Positions 6,926 through 14,027 of a stretch of 64,000 nucleotides of DNA are shown piece after piece. The position numbers and the translations under genes are program-made. Below the pieces are notes generated by a model. The model searched no databases, was not told where the DNA came from, and saw nothing but the letters and a program-made list of their open reading frames with translations. This stretch comes from VFZN01 sp050249615. Its GTDB lineage: Bacteria > Acidobacteriota > Vicinamibacteria > Vicinamibacterales > UBA2999. The stretch spans positions 20,675 through 84,674 of the forward strand of contig JBFWQE010000006.1 in assembly GCA_050249615.1 (NCBI GenBank), given 5' to 3'. The stretch's first letter is position 1. Every line of letters begins with the position of its first letter.

Positions 6926-7795
6926 GTGACGGACTATCGACGCGTGATCGAACTGATTCTCGAGGAGCTGGTGGCGGCCGGCGCCGTGGCGCCCGCCCGT
7001 TGCGAGTGCCACGGGTTCACGTACGAGTGCTGTCCCGATCGCGTGCGGGGCGTGATGGACGCGGGCGCGACGCGACTGGGGCTGCATGCACGGGAAGGCG
7101 GCGACGGCGACGTGGCCGCGTCCATCGATCACACGCTGCTCAAGCCCGACGCCACGGCCGAGGACATCGACAAGCTGTGCCGCGAGGCGGCGGAGTGGAG
7201 GTTCGCGACGGTGTGCGTGAACCCCACGTGGGTGGCCCGGGCCGCGGCCCGGCTTCGGGGCTCCGGCGTGGGCGTGTGCTCGGTGGTCGGCTTTCCGCTT
7301 GGGGCGACGACGCCGGACGTGAAGCAATACGAGGCCCGCCGCGCCATCTTCGACGGCGCCACCGAGATCGACATGGTGCTGAACGTGGGCGCGCTCAAGT
7401 CCGGCGACGTTCGGCTGGTGAGCGACGACATCCGCGCCGTCGTGAGCGCGTGCGCCGAACGGGGCGCGGTCAGCAAGGTCATTCTCGAAACGGCGCTGCT
7501 GACCGACGAGGAGAAGGTGACGGCGTGCACGCTGGCGAAGGCCGCCGGGGCGGATTTCGTGAAGACCTCCACCGGCTTCGGGCCCGGCGGAGCCACCACC
7601 GCGGATGTTGCCCTCATGCGCCGCGTGGTGGGCGCCGACATGGGTGTGAAGGCGTCGGGCGGCGTGCGCGACCTGCAGCAGGTCAGGGCGATGGTGGCCG
7701 CCGGCGCTACGCGGATCGGCGCCAGCGCGGGCGTCCGCATCGTCCGGGAATCGCGCGGGGAAGCGGCGCCCACGGGAAAGGCCGGCACCTACTGA
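6926..7795 (+). CDS. deoC: Deoxyribose-phosphate aldolase with cysteine-rich N-terminal extension
   Basis: Cleaves 2-deoxyribose-5-phosphate to acetaldehyde and glyceraldehyde-3-phosphate. The GTG start at 6926 has a ribosome site (AGGA) and gives 289 residues. Residues about 66-280 are a complete DeoC barrel: IDHTLLKPDA, TVCVNPTWV, VVGFPLGA, EIDMVLN, the Schiff-base lysine Lys213 in FVKTSTGF, and VKASGGVR. Residues 1-65 are an addition not found in ordinary DeoC: an amphipathic helix (VIELILEELVAAGA) followed by the cluster CECHGFTYECC, four cysteines that could bind metal. The extension fits a microcompartment targeting segment. It follows rpiB by 20 bases; its stop overlaps the next start (TGATG). 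Confidence 0.9.
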   Translation: MTDYRRVIELILEELVAAGAVAPARCECHGFTYECCPDRVRGVMDAGATRLGLHAREGGDGDVAASIDHTLLKPDATAEDIDKLCREAAEWRFATVCVNPTWVARAAARLRGSGVGVCSVVGFPLGATTPDVKQYEARRAIFDGATEIDMVLNVGALKSGDVRLVSDDIRAVVSACAERGAVSKVILETALLTDEEKVTACTLAKAAGADFVKTSTGFGPGGATTADVALMRRVVGADMGVKASGGVRDLQQVRAMVAAGATRIGASAGVRIVRESRGEAAPTGKAGTY

Positions 7796-8427
7796 TGCGC
7801 GCCCTGTCGCTTGTCTTCTTGCTGCTGGCGGTGTGCGCCCCGCCTGCCGCGGCCCAGCCGAAGGATCCCATCGGGCCGTTCGTCGTGGATCTGCGAGGGG
7901 TCGTGTTGGGCCTCCCCACCAGCGCCGGCTGGACGCCGTCGCTGCCGGCCGACGCGGTGGTGCCTTCCCGCGGTTTCGGGCTCGAAGGCGGCGCGCATGC
8001 GCACCTCAAGAAGCTTGGAGCGGCCACCTTCGGCGTGGGCGCCACCTACTCGTGGGCGCGCGGGACCGCTTCAGCACTGACAGAGAGCGTGCCGGACGTG
8101 ACGACCCGGGCCACGATGTTCTCGCCCCAATTGTCGTTCAACTTCGGGCACCGCCTCGGGTGGAGCTACCTGAGCGCGGGCTACGGGGGAGTGAAGGTGG
8201 TGAGCGAGTCCGCGGCCATGACGGGCGTGCCCGCGGCCGCGGCCGACTCGGGTTGGGTCGGCGCCATCAATTTCGGCGGCGGCGCACGGTGGTTCATCTC
8301 CGAGCGTCTCGGCATTGGCTTCGACGCCCGCTGGCACAGGCTGTCGTCCCGTGACGCCACCGCAAATGCCCCGGCCGCGGCGCGCGCGACGATGTTCAGG
8401 CTCGCGATGGGGATCTCAGTCCAGTAG
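7795..8427 (+). CDS. Small outer-membrane beta-barrel protein
   Basis: A 210-residue protein with a clear signal peptide (MRALSLVFLLLAVCAPPAAA, cleaved before QPKD). The mature part consists of alternating, glycine-punctuated strands such as FGVGATYSWARG, MFSPQLSFNFGHRLGWSYLSAGYGG and INFGGGARWFISERLGIGFDARWHRL, the pattern of small OmpA/OmpW-like barrels. Its ATG overlaps the deoC stop by one base, so it is translationally coupled to a sugar-phosphate enzyme. The substrate or role is unknown. It ends 2 bases from the convergent oxidoreductase gene. Confidence 0.65.
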   Translation: MRALSLVFLLLAVCAPPAAAQPKDPIGPFVVDLRGVVLGLPTSAGWTPSLPADAVVPSRGFGLEGGAHAHLKKLGAATFGVGATYSWARGTASALTESVPDVTTRATMFSPQLSFNFGHRLGWSYLSAGYGGVKVVSESAAMTGVPAAAADSGWVGAINFGGGARWFISERLGIGFDARWHRLSSRDATANAPAAARATMFRLAMGISVQ

Positions 8428-8429
8428 GT

Positions 8430-9587
8430 TCAGCGCATCGCGCTGAAGAGCTCGATGTGCCCCTCGACAATCCGCTGCCGCTCCTTCTCGTTCACGTCGA
8501 AGGTCCACACGTCGCGCTCCGAGGTGCCGCCCAGGATGATGCCGTCCGATCGGGGCATCATGTGGATGCCGATGCCCGGCTCGGCGGTCTGAACGCGGGC
8601 GCCGCCGCTGGTCGAGTACTGGATTTCGGGCTGCGGGACCAGCACGGTGAGCTGGCCCTTGAGCGGAACCATGATGGGATCCCCGAAGAGCGCCTTGGCG
8701 CCCAGGCCGGTGCAGTTCACCACGAGCCCCTCGGGCAGGGCGGCCACTTCGGCCGGGGTCTCGAACTTCCGGATCACGACGGTGCCGCCGAAGCCCACGA
8801 CATCGTGCATCAACGCGTCCAGGTAGATGGACGGCTCGATGCGCATCTCCGGCCGCTCGACGGCATAGGTGGTGGGGAAGGGGTGCTCGCCAGGCCCCAG
8901 GAGCGTGCCCGGCGTCTGGACGCTCTCGGGGAGCAGCATGTTCCGGCCGCCCGCCGCCTTCTCGTTCTCCGTTGGGCCGTAGTTGACGATCCAGCTGATG
9001 CCGTACTTCGGGCCGACCAGGAGCTGGAGCCGGCGGTAGGCGATCTCGGCTGCCTGGTGCAGCTGCGTGGTCCACTCCGGCGTGCGGGCATCGGCCTGCG
9101 AGAGCCCGGAGGTGGGCGTCCAGCCGGCCAGCGACATGTTCGACGTGGTGTCCGGCGGCACGGCGGCGGCGTAGATGGTCACATCGAAACCGCGGCGCTG
9201 CAGTTCGCGGGCCGTGGTCAGGCCGACGACGCCGGAGCCCAGGACCGCGGCGCGGCGATCGGAGTGGGACACTGCCATGTCGGCCGCCATCGAAGCCGTG
9301 CCCCACGACAGCGACATCCCCGAGCCGCCGTGGCCGTAGTTGTGAACGAGCGTCTTGCCATCGAGCTTGTCGGCGCGAAGCACGAAGCCAGCGGGCCGAT
9401 ACGGGCGGAGGCCGATGGTCGTGCGGATGACGCGGTCCCACGACGCCTTGACGTGCGGCAGGACCACGGGCGACCTCCGACGTAGCGCCGGCCGCGTGGT
9501 AACAGCGGCGGACCGCGGCGCGCACGCGCCGGTCACGAGACCCAGGGCAGCCAGGCTTCCATTCCGAATCAGCGAACGACGATCCAC
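8430..9587 (-). CDS. Exported FAD oxidoreductase, D-amino-acid-oxidase homologue in permuted order
   Basis: A 385-residue protein from a GTG with ribosome site AAGGA. Residues 1-22 carry twin arginines (DRRSLI), a hydrophobic core and VTGAC, a Tat lipoprotein signal. Next come IGLRPYRPAG (58-67) and VHNYGHGGSGMSLSWG (81-96); in D-amino-acid oxidases these form the C-terminal end, including the substrate-binding Arg. Only then appears the FAD-binding AVLGSGVVGL (about 114-123), normally the N-terminus, followed by VVNCTGLGA, and the protein ends with MMPRSDGIILGGTSE and ELFSAMR, the part that normally precedes GLRPxRP. All pieces are present, so the order looks circularly permuted. Oxidation of a D-amino acid or similar amine outside the cytoplasm is likely. 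Confidence 0.85.
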   Translation of the reverse strand: MDRRSLIRNGSLAALGLVTGACAPRSAAVTTRPALRRRSPVVLPHVKASWDRVIRTTIGLRPYRPAGFVLRADKLDGKTLVHNYGHGGSGMSLSWGTASMAADMAVSHSDRRAAVLGSGVVGLTTARELQRRGFDVTIYAAAVPPDTTSNMSLAGWTPTSGLSQADARTPEWTTQLHQAAEIAYRRLQLLVGPKYGISWIVNYGPTENEKAAGGRNMLLPESVQTPGTLLGPGEHPFPTTYAVERPEMRIEPSIYLDALMHDVVGFGGTVVIRKFETPAEVAALPEGLVVNCTGLGAKALFGDPIMVPLKGQLTVLVPQPEIQYSTSGGARVQTAEPGIGIHMMPRSDGIILGGTSERDVWTFDVNEKERQRIVEGHIELFSAMR

Positions 9588-9609
9588 AGGAGTTCCTTCA
9601 CGAAGGGGG

Positions 9610-9824
9610 TGAAGCACGGGGGTTCGCGACACGGAGGTGCGAAACCCGGAGGTTCGAAACACAGAGGTTCAAGTCACGAAGGTTCGCGCGTGGCGCCGAT
9701 CATACGTGACGAGAGGGGCCGGTGGCCACACCCGACGCAGGCCGGAGGCTCGTTGCAGCTCCACGCCCCGGGCTTCGCACCTCCGGGCTTGAACCTCTGG
9801 GCCTTGAACGTCTGCGCTTGAACC
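9610..9824. repeat. Inverted array of degenerate 15-nt units
   Basis: Left arm from 9622: four consecutive 15-nt units beginning GTTCGCGACACGGAG, GTGCGAAACCCGGAG, GTTCGAAACACAGAG and GTTCAAGTCACGAAG. Right arm, about 9757-9824, carries the complementary pattern (CTTCGCACCTCCGGG, CTTGAACCTCTGGGC, CTTGAACGTCTGCG). The arms are about 65 bases apart and could fold into a large hairpin. The array fills the gap between tRNA-Gly and the oxidoreductase gene. The same 15-nt family recurs at 43141. Confidence 0.8.
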
Positions 9825-9833
9825 AGCGTGAGA

Positions 9834-9908
9834 TGGAGCGGGAGACGGGGATCGAACCCGCGACCAACAGCTTGGGAAGCTGTGACTCTACCACTGAGTT
9901 ACTCCCGC
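9834..9908 (-). tRNA. tRNA-Gly(CCC)
   Basis: On the minus strand: acceptor stem GCGGGAG with CTCCCGC, D arm ACTC/GAGT, anticodon stem ACAGC/GCTGT around TTCCCAA (anticodon CCC, reading GGG), T arm with GGTTCGATCCC, discriminator T and an encoded CCA. Pairing is complete in every arm. Confidence 0.95.
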
Positions 9909-9924
9909 CCGGTGGTGAGCCCTA

Positions 9925-9930
9925 ATCTTA
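9925..9930 (-). promoter_or_regulatory. -10-like TAAGAT for tRNA-Gly
   Basis: TAAGAT on the minus strand, 16 bases upstream of the tRNA 5' end, matching the placement seen at tRNA-Val. No obvious -35 box. Confidence 0.3.
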
Positions 9931-9986
9931 GCAGAAGGGCGCGGATCGGGGGAGGTCCCGCCCCCCCCAATTGTCCGGCAGCCTGT

Positions 9987-10388
9987 TCAGCGCGTCGGCG
10001 GCACCGACTGACAGCAGGGCATGCCGCAGTCCCCACAGCAGTCGCCAGCCTTCGCGTCCTGACAACAGCCGGCGCCGCGTGGCGCAGCCGGCTTCGACGG
10101 CCGGTCGCAGCACCCGGCGTCATCCGTCGCGTTCGCGGCGATCGCCGGGGGCGCGCTCGTGAGCACGGGCACGAGCACCGAAGCGGCGAGGGCATCGGCC
10201 TGCGCGTCGACCGGCAGAACCAGGGCGGGCGGCAAGAGAACGGCTGCCGCGAGGGCGTCGCCGTCGGAGGCGGCCATCGCAGGGCATTCGGCCCTGGCCG
10301 CCATCGTCCACTCGGGGGACTGAGCCAGCGCCGCCGAGGGAAAGGCGACGGCGCACGTGAGGGCGATGAGAGCGTGTCCGAGAGCCAT
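9987..10388 (-). CDS. Secreted cysteine-rich protein of unknown function
   Basis: A 133-residue protein starting MALGHALIALT with a signal peptide cleaved after AALA. The middle is alanine/proline-rich and low in structure signals. The last 45 residues hold nine cysteines, mostly in pairs (AGCCDRP, AGCCQD, GDCCGDCGMPCC), a pattern that suggests metal binding or dense disulphides. I do not recognise a family. It diverges from the PQQ dehydrogenase gene with about 170 bases between. The reading frame continues open upstream, but the signal peptide fixes the likely start. Whether it is expressed is uncertain. Confidence 0.5.
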   Translation of the reverse strand: MALGHALIALTCAVAFPSAALAQSPEWTMAARAECPAMAASDGDALAAAVLLPPALVLPVDAQADALAASVLVPVLTSAPPAIAANATDDAGCCDRPSKPAAPRGAGCCQDAKAGDCCGDCGMPCCQSVPPTR

Positions 10389-10523
10389 GATGGCGGTGAA
10401 AGAGGCACAAGGCCTGCCAACGCACTGGGTCGCTGGTGCGGCGGAACCGCGCGCCGCGGGTGGGTGGCTGTCGGAGAACCGGCGGCCGGGGCCGCGATCT
10501 CGGCGATGACGCGGTGGGTGGCA

Positions 10524-10529
10524 TATCAT
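10524..10529 (+). promoter_or_regulatory. -10-like TATCAT of the PQQ dehydrogenase gene
   Basis: TATCAT followed by a roughly 30-base leader with a strong GAGGAG ribosome site before ATG 10562, the same architecture as at the lyase gene (1709). Confidence 0.35.
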
Positions 10530-10561
10530 GGGCGCATCGTCTTCGCCCCCGAGGAGCCCTG

Positions 10562-12661
10562 ATGTCCCTGCTCAACCCGTTCTCCCGATCGCGCTCCCGC
10601 CTGCCATGGCTCGCCGTCGTCGCCGCCGGCACTCTCCCCTGGCTGGCGTCCGCGCCATCCGCCCAGTCCCAGGCATCGGACCCGCGTGCCACGAGCGCAC
10701 GCACGTATGAGTGGCCCAGCTGGGGCGGGGACGAGACCGGCAGCCGGTACGCGGCGCTCGATCAGATCAACGCGGAGAACTTCGGCAAGCTCCAGGTGCT
10801 GTGGCGGTGGAGCGCCGCGAACTTCGGGCCGGCGCCGGACTACATCTACCGCGCGACGCCGATCTACGTGAACGGCAAGCTGTACACGGTGGCGGGCACG
10901 CGGCGGACCGTGGCCTGCATCGATCCGCTCACCGGGGAGACGTTGTGGATCTTCCGGGAGAAGGAGAACCCGCGCTGGGCGCGATCCACGAGGCAGAACT
11001 ACGGCAAGGGCGTCGCGTTTGCGCGCGTGGACGGGCGTCCGACCATCTACCTGATGACCCCGGGCTTCTACCTCTGGGCGCTCGACGCCGATACGGGCCA
11101 GCCGCTGCCGTTCTTCGGCAACAACGGCGTGGTGGACCTGGCGCTCGGCCTCGGGCCCTACTCGGTGGATCCGGATCACGGCGTGGCCGACTGGGGCGAC
11201 ATCACCAGCTCCTCGGCGCCCCTCGTGGTCAACGGCGTCGTGGTGGTCGGCAACTCGCACGATCGCGGGTACTACCCGGAGAACCGCGAGAACATCCCCG
11301 GCGTCGTCCGCGGCTACGACGCGAAGACGGGCCGCATGATGTGGCGGTTCAACCCGGTGCCGCGCCCCGGCGAGCCAAACAACGACACGTGGGAGGAGGG
11401 CTCCTGGGAATACACGGGCAACGTGTCGCCCTGGGCGCCCCTCAGCGCCGACTCGGAGCTCGGGCTGGTCTACGTGCCGACCGACACGCCCACCAACGAC
11501 TACTACGGTGGAAGCCGGCCGGGAAAGAACGTCTACGGCACGAGCCTCCTCGCACTGGACGTGCAGACCGGCAAGCTGCGCTGGTACTACCAGTTCGTCC
11601 ACCACGACGTGTGGAACATGGACATCCCGGACGCGCCGCACCTGATGGACGTGACCATCAAGGGGCAGCGCGTCCCCATCGTCGCGCAGGCCACGAAGCA
11701 GGGCTGGATCTACGTGCTCAATCGGGAGACGGGACAGCCCATCTGGCCCATCGAGGAGCGCGCCGTGCCGGCCTCCGACGTCCCGCGCGAGAAGCTGTGG
11801 CCCACGCAGCCATTCGTCACCTGGCCCGAGCCGTTCGAGCAGCAGGGCATGAGCGAGGACGACCTCATCGACTTCACGCCCGCCCTGAGGGCCGAGGCGC
11901 TCAAGACCGCAAAGCGCTACCGCATGGGTCCGATCTTCACGCCCCCCTCGCTCGAGAAGGCCGCGGACGGCACTGAAGGGGCATGGATGGTCCCCAGCTC
12001 CAACGGCGGCGCCAACATCCCCGGCGGCGCCGCCGTGGACCCCGAGACGGGGTGGTTCTACGTGGCCTCGCAGCACAGCTACGAGGTCATCGCCCTGGTC
12101 CCGGCGCAGGAGAAGTACCCGAACGGCAAGCCGTGGCCAGGGTGGGGCAGCCCGGACGGAAAGATCACCTCGCTCTACGTCTCCACTTCGGTCGGCGCAC
12201 GTGGGCCCACGGGCGGCCCCGACAACCGCGCCCTTCCGCTCGTCAAGCCGCCGTATGGCCGCATCGTCGCCTACGACATGAACACCGGCGACAAGAAGTG
12301 GATGATCCCGAACGGCGAGACGCCGGAGTGGATTCGGAGCCACCCGGCGCTGAAGGGTGTGAACATCGGCAACACGGGGCAGAACGCGCACGCCAACCTG
12401 CTCGTCACCAAGACGCTGCTGATGTACGGGGAAGGCCGCGGCGCGGACAAGTACTTCCGCGCCGTCGACAAGGCCACGGGGAAGGAGATCGGCAAGGTCG
12501 AGATCCCGGCGCCGACCAACACCGCGCCGATGACCTTCATGCACGGCGGCCACCAGGTGATCGTGATGGCCGTGGCCAGCGCCACGGTGCCGGCGGAGCT
12601 CGTGGCAGTGGCGCTGCCGGCGGCCCGCCAGCGCCGCGCGCCGAACGCGGGCGCGCAATAG
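10562..12661 (+). CDS. PQQ-dependent dehydrogenase (quinoprotein glucose/alcohol dehydrogenase type)
   Basis: A 699-residue exported eight-bladed propeller enzyme that oxidises a sugar or alcohol in the periplasm with pyrroloquinoline quinone. MSLLNPFSRSRSR plus a hydrophobic stretch ending SAPSAQ is a signal peptide. Seen motifs: WPSWGGDETGSRYAALDQIN (first blade, typical of this family), DPLTGETLW and DVQTGKLRWYYQFVHHDVWNMD (tryptophan-docking repeats with the WNMD substrate-side segment), and repeated A/V-x-D-x-x-T-G. No haem-binding CXXCH is present, so electrons must pass to another carrier. No PQQ biosynthesis genes are in the window. It is tail to tail with the phosphomannomutase gene with no base between. 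Confidence 0.88.
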   Translation: MSLLNPFSRSRSRLPWLAVVAAGTLPWLASAPSAQSQASDPRATSARTYEWPSWGGDETGSRYAALDQINAENFGKLQVLWRWSAANFGPAPDYIYRATPIYVNGKLYTVAGTRRTVACIDPLTGETLWIFREKENPRWARSTRQNYGKGVAFARVDGRPTIYLMTPGFYLWALDADTGQPLPFFGNNGVVDLALGLGPYSVDPDHGVADWGDITSSSAPLVVNGVVVVGNSHDRGYYPENRENIPGVVRGYDAKTGRMMWRFNPVPRPGEPNNDTWEEGSWEYTGNVSPWAPLSADSELGLVYVPTDTPTNDYYGGSRPGKNVYGTSLLALDVQTGKLRWYYQFVHHDVWNMDIPDAPHLMDVTIKGQRVPIVAQATKQGWIYVLNRETGQPIWPIEERAVPASDVPREKLWPTQPFVTWPEPFEQQGMSEDDLIDFTPALRAEALKTAKRYRMGPIFTPPSLEKAADGTEGAWMVPSSNGGANIPGGAAVDPETGWFYVASQHSYEVIALVPAQEKYPNGKPWPGWGSPDGKITSLYVSTSVGARGPTGGPDNRALPLVKPPYGRIVAYDMNTGDKKWMIPNGETPEWIRSHPALKGVNIGNTGQNAHANLLVTKTLLMYGEGRGADKYFRAVDKATGKEIGKVEIPAPTNTAPMTFMHGGHQVIVMAVASATVPAELVAVALPAARQRRAPNAGAQ

Positions 12662-14020
12662 CTATCCGCGGATGACGGCGAGCACCTCGTCGCGGCGCTT
12701 CTCCATGATTTCCGGGGTCGTCCCCTCGAGGTTGAGGCGGAGCAGCGGCTCGGTGTTCGACGCGCGCACGTTGAAGTGCCAGTCGTCGAACTCCACCGAG
12801 ATCCCGTCGAGCTCGTACACGTGCCCGTGCGCGTACTCGCGCCTGAGTGCCGCGATCTTCTCCGGCACGACGTCCATGCTCGGCACCCTGGTGTTGATTT
12901 CACCCGAGATGAAGTAGCGCTCGCGCAGCGGCTTCAGGAGATCGCGCAGCGACAGCCCCTTCTTCGACATCAGCTCGAGGATGAGCAGCGCCGGGATGAA
13001 GCCGTTGTCCGCGTAGAAGTTGTCCCGGAAGTAGTAGTGCCCCGTGACCTCGCCGCCGAAGATGGCGTCTTCCTCGCGCATGCGGCGCTTGATGAAGGCG
13101 TGACCCACGCGGTTCATCAGGGCGCGGCCGCCGTACGCCGCCACGATGTCCTTCACCGCGTAGCTGGCACGGACGTCGTAGATGATCGTCGAGCCCGGGT
13201 GCTTCATCAGGAACGACTCGGCCAGGAGCGCGGTGATGAAGTCCCCCGCGATGAACTCGCCCGTGCCGTCCAGGAAGAAGCAGCGGTCGGCGTCGCCGTC
13301 CCAGGCAATCCCGGCATCGGCAGCCAGCTCGATGACCTTCGCAGTGATGTCCTGCCGGTTCTCCTCGATGAGCGGGTTGGCCTCGTGGTTCGGGAAGGTG
13401 CCGTCCACCTCGAAGCAGAGCCGCGTCGTCCGGCAGGGCAGCCGATCGAAGAGCGGCGGCGCCACGAGCCCGGCAATGCCGCTGCCGGCGTCGAGGACGA
13501 CGTTGAACGGCTTGATGATGGAGGCGTCGATGAAGCCCATCACGTGCGCGGTGTAGCGGTCCAGCACGTCGCGCTTCTCGATGGAGCCCGGCGTAGCGGG
13601 CGGGGCGGGAATGGCCCCGGCGAGGATCATCTCCTTCATCTCCTTGATGCCCGACTCGCCGCTCAGCGGAAACGCCTCCCGCTTCACCATCTTGCACCCG
13701 TTGTACTCGCCGGGGTTGTGCGACGCCGTGATCTGCGCGCCGCCGCCGAGGCCGTCCGCCGCCACGGCGTAGTACAGCATGTCGGTGCCCATCAGCCCGT
13801 AGTCCACGACGTCGCCGCCCTGCAGGCGCGCGCCCTCGATGAACGCGCCGGCCAGTTCCGGCGACGAGGTCCGCATGTCGCGCGAGACCGCATAGCGGCC
13901 GGGGCCGAGATAGGCCACGAACGCGCGGCCGAGCTGGTGGAACAGGTCTGCCGTGACCTCGGTCGGGTAGATGCCCCGGACGTCGTAGGCCTTGAAGACT
14001 GCAGGGTTGATCGGTGCCAT
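12662..14020 (-). CDS. manB: Phosphomannomutase/phosphoglucomutase
   Basis: Interconverts hexose-6-phosphate and hexose-1-phosphate in the cytosol. The 452 residues carry the alpha-D-phosphohexomutase domains in order: KAYDVRGIYP (substrate), active-site serine Ser100 in ITASHNP, the Mg-binding loop DGDADRC (about 240), sugar-binding GEVTGHYYF, and phosphate-binding RASNTEPLLRL near the C-terminus. Length is normal. It lies 7 bases after the GDP-mannose pyrophosphorylase-like gene, and together they would make GDP-mannose from mannose-6-phosphate for surface polysaccharide. Assignment as manB rather than pgm rests on that neighbour. Confidence 0.92.
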   Translation of the reverse strand: MAPINPAVFKAYDVRGIYPTEVTADLFHQLGRAFVAYLGPGRYAVSRDMRTSSPELAGAFIEGARLQGGDVVDYGLMGTDMLYYAVAADGLGGGAQITASHNPGEYNGCKMVKREAFPLSGESGIKEMKEMILAGAIPAPPATPGSIEKRDVLDRYTAHVMGFIDASIIKPFNVVLDAGSGIAGLVAPPLFDRLPCRTTRLCFEVDGTFPNHEANPLIEENRQDITAKVIELAADAGIAWDGDADRCFFLDGTGEFIAGDFITALLAESFLMKHPGSTIIYDVRASYAVKDIVAAYGGRALMNRVGHAFIKRRMREEDAIFGGEVTGHYYFRDNFYADNGFIPALLILELMSKKGLSLRDLLKPLRERYFISGEINTRVPSMDVVPEKIAALRREYAHGHVYELDGISVEFDDWHFNVRASNTEPLLRLNLEGTTPEIMEKRRDEVLAVIRG

Positions 14021-14027
14021 GGGTCCT

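Noticed and set aside
9610..9824. CRISPR-like array
   Set aside because: Units are directly adjacent with no spacers, differ from each other, and are in opposed arms; no cas genes are present.
9961..9968. Run of eight C near the cysteine-rich gene
   Set aside because: It lies downstream of the stop codon, so phase variation of that gene is not possible here.
10526..12658. Long minus-strand frame opposite the PQQ dehydrogenase gene
   Set aside because: High GC leaves antisense frames open; translation is Arg/His/Val-rich without motifs, while the plus strand encodes a clear quinoprotein.
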